Below are positions 8,368 through 17,644 of a stretch of 64,000 bases of DNA, piece by piece. The number at the start of each line of letters is the position of its first letter. The first letter of the stretch is position 1. The stretch is from an uncultured Porphyromonadaceae bacterium (GTDB taxonomy: Bacteria > Bacteroidota > Bacteroidia > Bacteroidales > Muribaculaceae), in contig CANPGB010000002.1 in assembly GCA_947573485.1 (NCBI GenBank), positions 119,681-183,680 of the forward strand, read 5' to 3'. The position numbers and the translations under genes are program-made. The notes beneath the pieces are model-generated. The model ran no database searches and was not told where the DNA came from. It was given only the letters and a program-made list of their open reading frames with translations.

Positions 8368-9194
8368 TCAATAACAACCTCGCCTGATTTTTTCGAGGTT
8401 CAGTAAATATTGGAAAGACTTTAAAGGTATAAATTTCTTAAATGGATAAGCGATTGTGATGCAGAACTTCAACCAGGGTTTGTAGTAAACGGCCAAGCGG
8501 CAGTAAGCTTTGCGGAACAAGAAGTTTTTTTCAAGGAATGGCTGTATGTTTGAATGTTCGGTTATCGAACGCATGCCATCGGATACATAACCAAACTTTC
8601 TCTCCTCAAGATAATAGCGGTTCATCTCAAACAACAAGCCAAAATAGGGATAATGTTTGTTCATCAGCTCTGGAATCGCCTTGAGTGTGTTATAATTCAC
8701 ACAGTCTCCTGCTGTTGAGTTCATCGCCCACGCAATTAACTGCCCATTATCTTTTTTAAAGACACCCCAAAATTCATATTCTGAACTCTTTAAAATACCG
8801 CTCTCCCAATTTTGGCGTGTTGGGATGTTGCTTACGACATCGCGGTAACGCTCAAAAGACTTACTGTAAACCTCATAGCCATTAGAGTCCACTAATTCCT
8901 GTGCAGAAATAATGCGAAATTCACAATCTCGATGCGAGCGTCTGACTTGATTGCGAACTTTTGACGGTAAATCTTCAATACTGTGTGGAGTATCGTTAAT
9001 TATTTCCCAAAACTCAGTCGCGACTCCACAATCCCTATCGTATATATTCCTGAGCATCCAGGCCTTACTTTCCGATAGTAAGGACATGGCCTGTCGTCCA
9101 CTCAGCCTTGGTTCTTCGGCTGGATTACCACGCCAAATAAGGCAATGTTTATACTCAGTGTACCCCCCCCCCGCAACACATTGTTATTAAGCAT
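8368..9194 (-). CDS. Phase-variable FemAB/GNAT-like transferase gene, currently out of frame at a G10 tract
   Basis: The readable body starts at ATG 9087 (239 residues), but its frame is open further upstream, through protein-like sequence (YTEYKHCLIWRGNP, then AEEPRLSGRQA), up to a C10/G10 tract at 9163-9172. The natural start is ATG 9194-9192, one base after the stop of the preceding glycosyltransferase (TAA A ATG). Between that ATG and the tract are 22 bases, so a tract of 8 or 11 G's joins both parts into about 275 codons; with 10 G's translation ends at TGA 9104-9102 after 30 codons. The body (QVRRSHRDC..., YVSDGMRS..., FLFRKAYCRL) resembles FemAB/GNAT-like acyl- or aminoacyltransferases of capsule loci, a loose match. 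Likely a decorating enzyme, here OFF. A homopolymer sequencing error is the main alternative. Confidence 0.75.
9163..9172 (-). repeat. Homopolymeric G10 tract (contingency repeat) inside a coding region
   Basis: Ten C's on the plus strand, ten G's on the coding strand, 22 bases after the ATG at 9194. It is the longest G/C run in the window and the only one that coincides with a frame break. Slipped-strand mispairing in such tracts is the established mechanism of ON/OFF switching in Campylobacter and Neisseria surface-glycan genes. Confidence 0.85.
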
Positions 9195-9195
9195 T

Positions 9196-10185
9196 TTATC
9201 GTTTTATAAAAGGAAGTTTCATGATTCCGGCGAGCGAGCCTGCGCCATAAGAAAAGTGCAGTACAAAAAATGTAACTAAGAGCCGGAAAAAGTTGAGATG
9301 CTCCTTCCGGGCAATTCGTGCGCTACATATCGAGACTACTGTAAGATACGCCAGTAAAGAAGCTGCCGATAAAAATATAAGTGGCCACCAAAATATGGAA
9401 CCAATAATCGGAAGCACCAACGACAATATGAATAAAATAGGTATGAAATGACGCAAGCTTAGCGACTTCAATTGCCGGGTGTACCATACTGTGAGAATAT
9501 TCCATTTGCCATTGCCATAATTGTTGCGTGCAAGTTTCCCATAGTTCTCACGTGCATAGTAAGTTGAAAAGGTGTCAGGAATAATAAATATTTTTCCACC
9601 TCCGTTATGAATCCGTTTATTAAACTCAATATCTTGATTACGGACTAATCTAACATCAAACGTTCCGTATTTATCGAAAGCGGAACGACGCCAGCAACCG
9701 AAAGGAACGGTATCGACCTCTCTTGCCTCCGAAATACCTGTGCGGAACGCCGAATTGCCCACCCCTAATGGATGTGCAAGCACAGCTTTGATTGCTAAAG
9801 ATTTCGATGTTTTATTAAGTACATCAGTCTTACATACAGCTCCTACATTATCGGCATCATATTTACCTATAGCATCGACAAGTGCAGAAAAATAATTCTC
9901 GGGGTATTCAGCATGCGCATCCAAACGAATGATTATGTCACCTTTCGACTCGGCAAGAGCCTTGTTAAGTCCCGGCGGCACGATACGCTTGGGATTATCT
10001 ATAAGACGAACCCATGGGTAGGTCCGGGAATACTCATTAACAATATCGCGTGTTCTGTCGGTACTCATACCGTCGGCAAAAATAACCTCAAGGTTCTCCT
10101 TTGGGAAATCCTGACGCAATATCGATTTTATACAAGCATCAATATATTTTTCCTCATTATAAATGGGACAAATTACAGATATCAT
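9196..10185 (-). CDS. Family 2 glycosyltransferase, ExoA-like, with C-terminal membrane segments
   Basis: The protein (329 residues) opens with the GT-A start ISVICPIYNEEKYIDACIKSIL, has the metal-binding region RLDAHAEYP (about 91-99) and an acceptor-side QDIEFNKR motif near residue 185 as in ExoA-type transferases. Two hydrophobic segments lie at about 247-290. It probably adds a sugar to the lipid-linked repeat unit at the inner membrane; donor and linkage are unknown. Its stop is followed after one base by the ATG of the phase-variable gene, so translation of that gene should be coupled to this one. Confidence 0.85.
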   Translation of the reverse strand: MISVICPIYNEEKYIDACIKSILRQDFPKENLEVIFADGMSTDRTRDIVNEYSRTYPWVRLIDNPKRIVPPGLNKALAESKGDIIIRLDAHAEYPENYFSALVDAIGKYDADNVGAVCKTDVLNKTSKSLAIKAVLAHPLGVGNSAFRTGISEAREVDTVPFGCWRRSAFDKYGTFDVRLVRNQDIEFNKRIHNGGGKIFIIPDTFSTYYARENYGKLARNNYGNGKWNILTVWYTRQLKSLSLRHFIPILFILSLVLPIIGSIFWWPLIFLSAASLLAYLTVVSICSARIARKEHLNFFRLLVTFFVLHFSYGAGSLAGIMKLPFIKR

Positions 10186-10192
10186 CTTTCTT

Positions 10193-10717
10193 CTATTTTC
10201 TCATCCTTATTACTTTCGCCGGAACTCCTCCAACCACTGAATATGGCGGTATATTTTTTGTCACCACAGCACCCGCTCCGATTATAGCACCATCACCCAC
10301 TTCTACTCCTGGAAGAATAACCGCCCGGGTACCAATCCATATATCGTTGCCAAGCTTTGTAGTCTTCGGATTGGAAATGCTACCTTGCAATCGCATAGGA
10401 ATGTCCGTTCTATCTGTGCAATGACCGCCGCCAAGGATCACAACCTCGGGGCCCATCATTACATCGTCGCCTATTATAAGAGGTCCTCGGACACGACAAC
10501 GCAACCCGAGTCCGGAATTATTTCCTATTTCAATACCGCGACCCGTACCAAAATCCGCACCTTGCTCTACATTGACATGTTTGCCCGCGTTTTCAAAACA
10601 CCGACATCCAATAAATGAACGAAACTTTCTTATCGGTCCAGAATAGAACATAGCATTGTCAGTGGCAGGTAGCCACCGAGCAATGCTATTGTAAAGAATT
10701 AACCAGATGAATCTCAT
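10193..10717 (-). CDS. Hexapeptide-repeat (left-handed beta helix) acetyltransferase
   Basis: The 174-residue protein carries imperfect [LIV]-G-x4 hexapeptides from about residue 58 onward and the C-terminal signature IGAGAVVTKNIPPYSVVGGVPAKVIR typical of the NodL/LacA/CysE-type O-acetyltransferases. It probably acetylates a sugar of the repeat unit. The start overlaps by one base the stop of the nucleotide-sugar dehydrogenase, which fits one operon. Confidence 0.85.
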   Translation of the reverse strand: MRFIWLILYNSIARWLPATDNAMFYSGPIRKFRSFIGCRCFENAGKHVNVEQGADFGTGRGIEIGNNSGLGLRCRVRGPLIIGDDVMMGPEVVILGGGHCTDRTDIPMRLQGSISNPKTTKLGNDIWIGTRAVILPGVEVGDGAIIGAGAVVTKNIPPYSVVGGVPAKVIRMRK

Positions 10718-12003
10718 TAGAGGCGACCATCGATAATATCGCGGGGAAGCAGACCCTTGACATCGTATATCACACCTTCGGCAGGATTGGAGAGAAGTGA
10801 GCGGACGTCAAGATTTGCGAATTCCTTATGACCTACGGCAAGAATCACCGCATCGAACTGGCCGCGAAGCTCTTCAAGAGATTTGTCACTAATTTTGATA
10901 CCGTATTCGTGTTCGACAGCCTGTGCATTTGCCCAGGGGTCAAAGACTGTTACATTTGGTGTGTATTCTTCCAAGGTATGATAGATATCTACAATCTTGG
11001 TATTGCGGATATCAGGGCAGTTCTCCTTGAACGTTATACCGAGGATCAGAATTTTAGAATTCTTTACCTTAACACCTTTCAAGTTCATGCACTTGATGGT
11101 TTGGTTTGCAACATAGGCGCCCATACCATCGTTAAGACGGCGTGCCGAGAACATTATGCGTGGCAAAACACCATAAACCTGAGCTTTCTGAATGAGATAG
11201 TAGGGATCCACAGAAATGCAGTGGCCGCCTACCAGCCCCGGCGAGAGTTTGATAAAGTTCCACTTAGACGAAGCTGCCTCTATTACATCGTGAGTATCAA
11301 TGCCCATGGCATTGAAGATTTTTGCCAACTCGTTCATGAAAGCGATATTGACGTCACGCTGCGAGTTTTCAATAATCTTCGAGGCTTCCGCAACTTTGAT
11401 AGAAGGGGCTTTATGTGTTCCGTTAACCAACACGGAATTGTAAACGCCGTCTACAATGTCTGCTATTTCAGGGGTAGAGCCCGAGGTTACTTTCTTGATT
11501 TTCTCTACTGTGTGGAGCTTATCGCCTGGATTGATGCGCTCAGGCGAATAACCGGCAAAGAAATCCTTATTGAATTCCAACCCGCTCACCTTTTCAACGA
11601 CAGGTAGGCACTCCTCTTCTGTCACGCCGGGATAAACTGTGGATTCATAGACCACGATGTCGCCCTTACCAATTACTTTACCGACAGTCTCCGAAGCTCC
11701 CCACAGGGGCTTGAGATCAGGACGATTATTATCATCGACGGGAGTAGGAACTGCAACAACATAGAAGTTACAGTCGCGGATATCATCGAGATTGGTGGTG
11801 CAGCGGAAGCCATGGTTATCAATAGCGTCGCGAAGGAGTTCGTCGCTTACTTCGAGAGTGGCGTCATGACCGCCATTGAGCGCATCGACGCGCTTCTGGT
11901 TCATGTCAAAACCAACCGTAGGATACTTGGTTGAGAACAGGCGTGCCAAAGGCAAGCCAACGTAACCGAGACCGATTACGCAGATTCTGATGTCTTTATA
12001 CAT
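10717..12003 (-). CDS. UDP-sugar 6-dehydrogenase (WbpO/TviB-like)
   Basis: The product (428 residues) has an N-terminal Rossmann motif GLGYVGLPLA (11-20), a PTPVDDNNRPDL region (86-97) and the catalytic-cysteine signature GLVGGHCISVDPYYL with Cys262. These are the three domains of UDP-glucose/UDP-N-acetylhexosamine dehydrogenases, which make a uronic acid in two NAD-dependent steps. The VDD insertion and overall length resemble the UDP-GalNAc/ManNAc dehydrogenase branch (WbpO, TviB, WecC) more than UDP-glucose dehydrogenase, so the product is likely a HexNAc-uronate. This would give the polysaccharide a negative charge. Confidence 0.85.
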   Translation of the reverse strand: MYKDIRICVIGLGYVGLPLARLFSTKYPTVGFDMNQKRVDALNGGHDATLEVSDELLRDAIDNHGFRCTTNLDDIRDCNFYVVAVPTPVDDNNRPDLKPLWGASETVGKVIGKGDIVVYESTVYPGVTEEECLPVVEKVSGLEFNKDFFAGYSPERINPGDKLHTVEKIKKVTSGSTPEIADIVDGVYNSVLVNGTHKAPSIKVAEASKIIENSQRDVNIAFMNELAKIFNAMGIDTHDVIEAASSKWNFIKLSPGLVGGHCISVDPYYLIQKAQVYGVLPRIMFSARRLNDGMGAYVANQTIKCMNLKGVKVKNSKILILGITFKENCPDIRNTKIVDIYHTLEEYTPNVTVFDPWANAQAVEHEYGIKISDKSLEELRGQFDAVILAVGHKEFANLDVRSLLSNPAEGVIYDVKGLLPRDIIDGRL

Positions 12004-12009
12004 TCGTTA

Positions 12010-12915
12010 TTATTTATTTAGTTTGTCGTTAGTCGTTTCGCGTAGAAAGTTGTTGTCTGTCAACCCATAGTGATTCATTAGATTTCTGAACTGGGTATCA
12101 TTTTTGCTCTCTCCGCAATTGATAGCCGAGAGATTTGACCCCGCATGAAAATGCTGGTAAAATGAGTCAATCGAAATAGTATTGCGGTTGCATATCGAGA
12201 GTATCTCGATAGGAGTACCGGCAAGAAATTCCATAAAAAAGAACCATATATCGTCGGCATGCGGCGCGAGTTCCCGACATAGAACATCATCGGTAATATC
12301 GCTATGGAGCAATCGTTTCTGGTACAAACAGCCGGCTCCCCCGGTTGGAAAAATACATTTTCCGGTTTGGCCTGTCAAAATCGGAGGCCAGTCATTGTAA
12401 GGTTTGAGCTTTCCGAGTTCATCAAAAGCAAGAGTATAACCTCTCACACAATATATTTTATTATTATCTGCCTCATATGCTTTCATTACTTTTGCAAGCA
12501 TATCAGAAGGATAATAAATATCGTCGTCGATGGTGAAAATCAAGTCATCGGGATATTCTGCAAGTGCGGGGAGGAGTTTTTTGTACGACTTGGTATCTTT
12601 ACAGAACTTAACTGTCAACCCTTTCTTCTGTAGCTTAACAATACTTTCAGGGAGATTGGAGCTACTCCAGTTATCATCGTCCAGCCAAAGAATTATTGCA
12701 TCCGGCCTTACCGTCTGTCGCATCATCGACATAATTGCATAGGGTGCTACGGCAGCAACTCGGCGCCCGTAGCTTGTGAGCGAGACTACGAGCTTTCTAT
12801 CTCGTGATTCGGTTGTATTCAGAGGGTTTCCGTGAGGGCGAAGCAAGCGTAGCGCGAAGAGCCATTTATAAAATTCGCCCTTGCAGCATCGCCAGATAAC
12901 ATCTGCAGATGGCAT
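12010..12915 (-). CDS. Probable glycosyltransferase (GT-A fold, DDD motif)
   Basis: The 301-residue protein contains LVVSLTSYGRRV near residue 43, which is the usual beginning of a nucleotide-binding strand in this unclassified group, and LIFTIDDDIYYP (about 125-136), a DxD-type metal site. Similar proteins occur widely in capsule and LPS loci and are usually annotated only as glycosyltransferases. No membrane segment is apparent. It lies between two other transferase-like genes with 2-6 base gaps, so it is part of the same operon. Sugar specificity is unknown. Confidence 0.75.
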   Translation of the reverse strand: MPSADVIWRCCKGEFYKWLFALRLLRPHGNPLNTTESRDRKLVVSLTSYGRRVAAVAPYAIMSMMRQTVRPDAIILWLDDDNWSSSNLPESIVKLQKKGLTVKFCKDTKSYKKLLPALAEYPDDLIFTIDDDIYYPSDMLAKVMKAYEADNNKIYCVRGYTLAFDELGKLKPYNDWPPILTGQTGKCIFPTGGAGCLYQKRLLHSDITDDVLCRELAPHADDIWFFFMEFLAGTPIEILSICNRNTISIDSFYQHFHAGSNLSAINCGESKNDTQFRNLMNHYGLTDNNFLRETTNDKLNK

Positions 12916-12917
12916 AA

Positions 12918-13886
12918 TTACGACAATAATGTTTTAATGAACGTTGATAGAGAATACTTCTTCAGAATATCCTCCGGTATTTCATGGTAAGGCTCTTTGA
13001 GCCAAGCAAAGTCTATTACCGGACTCTCTTCTGAGATAACCATGATATTGGAGGGATTATAAAAATCGTAGTTTATAATCTCCCTATTGGTAGTTATAAT
13101 TTTAGTCTTGCTCGCAAGTGTTTCAAACGGACGCGTCGTAAGACCTTTCTGCAGAGGATGAGGAATCTCTATCTGACATTTAGAGTCGTTCAGAATCTTC
13201 ATCATCTCTGCATATGGTGTTGGAGTAGAATGATAATAATCCCTCACCTTTCGTGCCGTTCTATAATTCATCAGATAAAGAAGCCGACTTCCTTTGAGAT
13301 AGAAATAATTATCCTGCGAATCTATTAGATTATTTGCACAAACAAGCCTATGCAGAAATTCAGCACGATTATTTGAATAGCTCCAGAATATACTTAAGTC
13401 GTATGTCCTGCTCATATAAGGCTTTGGAGCTACGAGATCTTCCTTGAAAAAAAACGGACGGAATTCGAGACCATAAGCCATGCAGTCGTCAGGATTGAAC
13501 GAAAGTATCTTATCAAAATACTTAAATGTCTCTACCGAGTTAGTATCTACCCTAATATCATCCCAAAGATATTGTATAAAGCGAGCTGACGGATATTTAG
13601 CCTTTAACCAATCATAGAACTCATGCGGTATAGGCGATCCCTTGATTATTAAGATTGTCTCAAAATGCTTATTCGACTTTTCAAGGACAGTCGTGATTTT
13701 TGTGTAATGATTGTCAATCAAAGAGGCTTCTCCTTTTTCTAACTTAAAGATAGATGCACACTTAAAAAGTGTTGTCTTAGGATAAAGCGTAAAGTATGTA
13801 ACTTCGTAACTGCGCCTGAGTTCTTCGAGTATGATTGAACTGTAATTGAAGAAATCCGGGGCAATAAATAATAAATCTGACCTCAT
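12918..13886 (-). CDS. Probable GT-B-like (CgeB-type) glycosyltransferase
   Basis: I do not recognise a firm family for this 322-residue protein. It starts MRSDLLFIAPDFFNYS, contains IQYLWDDIRVD (about 104-114), a C-terminal KGLTTRPFETLASKTKIITTN segment (about 242-262) resembling the donor-binding E-x7-E region of GT4/CgeB-type enzymes, and no membrane helices. Position inside a glycan operon supports a transferase role. The coding strand has eight consecutive T's at 13454-13447 encoding Phe-Phe-Phe; the frame through it is intact. Confidence 0.55.
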   Translation of the reverse strand: MRSDLLFIAPDFFNYSSIILEELRRSYEVTYFTLYPKTTLFKCASIFKLEKGEASLIDNHYTKITTVLEKSNKHFETILIIKGSPIPHEFYDWLKAKYPSARFIQYLWDDIRVDTNSVETFKYFDKILSFNPDDCMAYGLEFRPFFFKEDLVAPKPYMSRTYDLSIFWSYSNNRAEFLHRLVCANNLIDSQDNYFYLKGSRLLYLMNYRTARKVRDYYHSTPTPYAEMMKILNDSKCQIEIPHPLQKGLTTRPFETLASKTKIITTNREIINYDFYNPSNIMVISEESPVIDFAWLKEPYHEIPEDILKKYSLSTFIKTLLS

Positions 13887-13890
13887 ACTC

Positions 13891-14940
13891 TTAACTAAAG
13901 CTATAGTTCAGAAGCAATGGAACTTTATGAATGAGATATCCGAATTTCAAACCGATATAAGCAAGAAGCCAACAAAATCTCATATACGGATTACGAACTT
14001 TCCATTTGTTTATGAGATAGTAGACCACCACAAATTCAAAGAAAATAAACATCATACCCAGACGAGCTCCTGCAGGGATGTGAATAGTTAGTGACGTAAC
14101 AAGAAATCCTGCAAGATACATCTCTGAAAAGAAATTAAATTTGCTGTCATCTTGAAGTCTCGAGCCGGGACGCTTGGCAATTATTGCCAAGATCGTTATC
14201 AACAAAGTTGTTAGCCAACCTAACGATATCGACTGCTCAGCTGAAGTGTTTACATAACCTTGAAACCGATCCAAATCATCTACCGACCCAATCACCGACT
14301 CTATAAACTGATTGAGAGCCGAAATACTTGTAGTGAAAAATAATATTACACCAGCAATCAAACCGACCATCTCCCAACGATACCCGAAACGTAGGGTAAA
14401 GAGAGGTACAAGAACATAAATTATTGAAGAGCGATGGAATAGAAACGACAGAAAAACAAATCCTGTAAATATAGCCCACTTCAAAACCGGCTTCTTGTTC
14501 GTAGTCAGGAGGAAGGCGTAGCCTACATAGATTATCGTAAGCGAAATCGAAGCCCTTAAAACTATACCGTAGAAATAGATCCCGTAATAGGCAAAGCACA
14601 GTAAAAATAAATGCGAGATATTGAATTTCTTGAAAAGACGCATACTCGCATAGTACCAGCACTCCAGCTCTGCAAGCACAAGTATAAAAAGAAATCCCTG
14701 AAACGAGAAGCCGAGAAACTTAAAAAACTCCTTGAACGAAAGATATCCGGCCTCAATATGGGCAGACCAGCTATACGGCAAATCCTCATACATCTCCCTA
14801 TAGGCAGCCGCGTCGGGCACAAGATCGTTTCTCATTGAGAAGAAAACCGCAATGGCAAAGAAACAAACTTGAAGAACTGCTCTATTATTACTTACAAGCA
14901 GTATAAAAGCAATTATCCCGAAGAAGAATATAAAATCCAT
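13891..14940 (-). CDS. EpsG-like polysaccharide polymerase (Wzy role)
   Basis: The protein is about 349 residues of mostly hydrophobic segments (roughly 9-10 predicted membrane helices) with the conserved EpsG/Wzy motifs DAAAYREMYEDLP near the N-terminus and LFHRSSIIYVLVPLF in the centre. It probably polymerises lipid-linked repeat units in the periplasm. I chose ATG 14940, because it begins directly with a membrane helix (MDFIFFFGIIAFI) and lies 7 bases after the preceding stop; upstream start codons would overlap that gene. Confidence 0.8.
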   Translation of the reverse strand: MDFIFFFGIIAFILLVSNNRAVLQVCFFAIAVFFSMRNDLVPDAAAYREMYEDLPYSWSAHIEAGYLSFKEFFKFLGFSFQGFLFILVLAELECWYYASMRLFKKFNISHLFLLCFAYYGIYFYGIVLRASISLTIIYVGYAFLLTTNKKPVLKWAIFTGFVFLSFLFHRSSIIYVLVPLFTLRFGYRWEMVGLIAGVILFFTTSISALNQFIESVIGSVDDLDRFQGYVNTSAEQSISLGWLTTLLITILAIIAKRPGSRLQDDSKFNFFSEMYLAGFLVTSLTIHIPAGARLGMMFIFFEFVVVYYLINKWKVRNPYMRFCWLLAYIGLKFGYLIHKVPLLLNYSFS

Positions 14941-14947
14941 ACGTATT

Positions 14948-16057
14948 TCAATCCATGAGGGCAGATGCAACTTTTTTCATCTGTTCCGTCCAGGTAAGAT
15001 TAGCAACGGACTTGCGTATGTCGCTCGGACTGACATCCATGCGTTTTAGCGCATCAAGCAAATAGTCAATATTCACAGGCTCTTCGGAGGGAGGTACTTT
15101 TATGACATAGGGCATCGAATCGAAGTCATCGTTAAGTTCCGAATATACAAACGGGATTCCGCGCGACGCATACTCCACATTTTTAAGACTCTTCACCTCG
15201 GTAATATTCTTTCGGTGACAGGCAAGGCACCCTACACAGAGGTCGGCATCCTCAAATTCCTTATCAAGATCAACTCCGCCAAGCCGCCCGCGGAATACCA
15301 CATGTTCGGCAACGTTCTCTTTCTTGGCGAGCTCACGCAAAGGAGCAATATAACTACCACCCCCGACAATGGTAAACGAAACCTCTGTAGAATGGGGAGT
15401 ACGGTAATACGCTCCCAATCCGGAAATCAAGCGGTCGAATCCATGCCAAAAATTAATGTTTGCAACCCCCAAAAGTTTTACTCCACGATGGGGAACAATT
15501 TCATCTCTCAGCGGGATATTAGTTATATCTACGGCGTTAGACAGTCGGACTGTAGGCACTCCAAAAATCTCAGTATCGGCACTAAAAGTCACTATCCTGT
15601 GACAATAAGCTGAAAATTTGTTTCTTGAGAACCTTTCAATTTTACGTATAATACGGCTTATGCCTTTTGCACCTACATATTCTCCATCATAGGGAAATGT
15701 CGGAATTTCCATTATCAGCCGAATACCGCGCTTCTTTAAAAAATCGAAGAAACGCAGCATTAAAGGCGTGGCATTGTGAACATATCTCAGATATACACAA
15801 TCTACACTATGATGTTTGACATACGACTTTATTGGCCCAAAATACAAATAATGTTTAAGGAGGGCCCTAACACCGGAACCGATTTTTGCAATAGGAGAAC
15901 CATTGACTGCCCAGTATCGATTACCGTCAATGAGCTGTTGATGGCATAAATCAACCTCAATTCCGGCCGCCCGTAGAGCCGAAACCTGTGCTTGAATCTT
16001 TTTCGAGATTCCGTTAGTATTGTCTATAAAAGAATATATTATGAAGAGTAATCGCAT
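14948..16057 (-). CDS. Family 4 glycosyltransferase
   Basis: The protein has about 369 residues. A GT-B fold is suggested by the N-terminal MRLLFIIYSFIDNTNGISKKI, the strand LLGVANINFWHGFDRLI (start of the C-terminal domain) and the following FTIVGGGSYIAPLRELA, which matches the GT4 G-G-G loop. The E-x7-E element is represented by EVKSLKNVEYASRGIPFVYSE. A likely retaining transferase at the cytoplasmic membrane face. An alternative start at 16081 would overlap the previous gene by 13 bases; 16057 begins at the first core strand and is preferred. Confidence 0.8.
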   Translation of the reverse strand: MRLLFIIYSFIDNTNGISKKIQAQVSALRAAGIEVDLCHQQLIDGNRYWAVNGSPIAKIGSGVRALLKHYLYFGPIKSYVKHHSVDCVYLRYVHNATPLMLRFFDFLKKRGIRLIMEIPTFPYDGEYVGAKGISRIIRKIERFSRNKFSAYCHRIVTFSADTEIFGVPTVRLSNAVDITNIPLRDEIVPHRGVKLLGVANINFWHGFDRLISGLGAYYRTPHSTEVSFTIVGGGSYIAPLRELAKKENVAEHVVFRGRLGGVDLDKEFEDADLCVGCLACHRKNITEVKSLKNVEYASRGIPFVYSELNDDFDSMPYVIKVPPSEEPVNIDYLLDALKRMDVSPSDIRKSVANLTWTEQMKKVASALMD

Positions 16058-16068
16058 TTTACTAATGT

Positions 16069-16962
16069 TTACCTTTCGCAAGTTGGAATGATTTTTAGAA
16101 ACGCGCCCTCTCTGAAGCTCTCTTTCCTTATGCGTCGCAATCTACTATTAGCAGCAATAAACCGAGCAAGATATCGGAAAGGTGTCATACTCTTCATTGT
16201 AAAAGCATTCTTGACAAAATGCCAAAGAGAGATTCTTAACAAGGATTGCGAAATCAATGGATTTGAATAATCAGTTATCGCGGCAATATACTGGCGATAC
16301 ATTATTTGTGCTTTCGTAAGTGGGCGGTTTTCCCTATCATGCACGGCTTTGGTACCGGTAACAATTCCCGTTTTAAAACCATGTAATGCAGCTCTTTGCA
16401 CATAGTTATTATCTTCGCCATAATGAGGAAAAGCAGGAGAAAAAGCCCCGGTTTTTCTTAAACAGTCGGATGATATCAACCAGTGAGCAGCCATTACCTC
16501 TGAAACTTCATAAAGATCTTTAAGCTTTTCTTGGAAAAAGTCGGATAGGACCTCTCGGGGACAGCAGTACGAGAAGTTGCGATCAAGAGCTCCTGAAGCA
16601 TTAATCTGCACCGGACTCAGAATGCCAAAATCGGGGCGACGCTTGTTAATTTCAACCAAAGTGCCAATAGTCGCCGGCGAGACCCAGGCATCCTGATTCA
16701 AGAGATACACATAATCATATCCCTTCGCAACTGCATATTCAAGACCGAGATTATTAGCCTTCCCAAATCCAAGATTCTCAGAACTTTCAAGCAAAGCGAC
16801 GTTCTTATAATTCTCCCGTATATGCTTAATGGTGCCATCTGTGGAACCGTTATCTATTACATATATATCTGCAGGCAGATTGCTTTGCGCTACAGACTCA
16901 AGGCAGCGATCTATCCACCGCATGCCGTTATAGGTAACTATAATTACAAGAATCTTATTCAT
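16069..16962 (-). CDS. Family 2 glycosyltransferase, rhamnosyltransferase-like
   Basis: A 297-residue protein with the GT-A pattern: ILVIIVTYNGMRWIDRCLESV, VIDNGSTDGT (35-44), the LNQDAW metal site (88-93), and the typical FGKANNLGL stretch. This layout (N-G-M-x-W, short, no C-terminal membrane helix) is typical of RfbF/WbbL-like rhamnosyltransferases. Since dTDP-L-rhamnose synthesis genes lie in the same operon, transfer of rhamnose is plausible (inference). Confidence 0.8.
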   Translation of the reverse strand: MNKILVIIVTYNGMRWIDRCLESVAQSNLPADIYVIDNGSTDGTIKHIRENYKNVALLESSENLGFGKANNLGLEYAVAKGYDYVYLLNQDAWVSPATIGTLVEINKRRPDFGILSPVQINASGALDRNFSYCCPREVLSDFFQEKLKDLYEVSEVMAAHWLISSDCLRKTGAFSPAFPHYGEDNNYVQRAALHGFKTGIVTGTKAVHDRENRPLTKAQIMYRQYIAAITDYSNPLISQSLLRISLWHFVKNAFTMKSMTPFRYLARFIAANSRLRRIRKESFREGAFLKIIPTCER

Positions 16963-17644
16963 TGAGTCCTATTTTCTTTCTCGCGCCAGACAGGATTTCA
17001 AGATTTTCAGGCGAAATTTCAGAGGTGCCCAATACCCTTAGTCCTGCATACTCCGACTTGAACAAATCTTCAAGATACTCTCTTGAAAAGCGCTCATGCT
17101 CAGCATATAGAATCTTTTCGTGAGCAATAATCTGCTCAATATCAAAGCGTACAGCTATCACCTTCGCAGGAGAACCCGTAACCACTGCATATGGGCTTAT
17201 CTCCTTCGTCACCAAAGAACGGGCACCAACAACGGCTCCTCTGCCTACTTTAGCCCTTTGGAGAAAAATACATTCAGTTCCTATCCAACAATCCTCGCCT
17301 ATGATAATTGTACTTGCCTTATCGTTAATATGAAGCCCGGAAAGGCACTGTGGAAGTCCGACAGTAGGCACATGCGTGCCGGGGACAAAACATGTACCGG
17401 CGGCCACTCCTGTGAATTTCTTCACGATTACACGACCTCCGCTACTTATTATCTGCACCTTATCATGTAGCTTTGTAAAGGGTTCAAGTTCAATATATTC
17501 AGGATTTAAGTATAATGGATTACCAATCATGGAGTGAGGATACTTACGTACAAGATCCTTATGAGCCCAAAAATAATCCATAAGCAGTTTTATAGCTCCT
17601 GAAGGCAATAGCCTGCGGGCAAGCTTTCGAAAGAAGAACTTCAT
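16955..17644 (-). CDS. Hexapeptide-repeat acyltransferase
   Basis: The 229-residue protein has left-handed beta-helix repeats between about residues 60 and 170 (IIIGEDCWIGTECIFLQRAKVGRGAVVGA) and the terminal signature SPYAVVTGSPAKVIAVRF of the maltose/galactoside O-acetyltransferase group. An additional helical C-terminal tail of about 55 residues follows. Probably modifies a repeat-unit sugar. It overlaps the previous gene's stop (17641) by 4 bases and the next gene's start by 8. Confidence 0.8.
   Translation of the reverse strand: MKFFFRKLARRLLPSGAIKLLMDYFWAHKDLVRKYPHSMIGNPLYLNPEYIELEPFTKLHDKVQIISSGGRVIVKKFTGVAAGTCFVPGTHVPTVGLPQCLSGLHINDKASTIIIGEDCWIGTECIFLQRAKVGRGAVVGARSLVTKEISPYAVVTGSPAKVIAVRFDIEQIIAHEKILYAEHERFSREYLEDLFKSEYAGLRVLGTSEISPENLEILSGARKKIGLNE

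Noticed and set aside
13447..13454. Run of eight A's (T8 on the coding strand) in the gene at 12918-13886
   Set aside because: Could in principle slip, but it is in the middle of an intact frame and codes for three phenylalanines in the protein; no evidence for switching.
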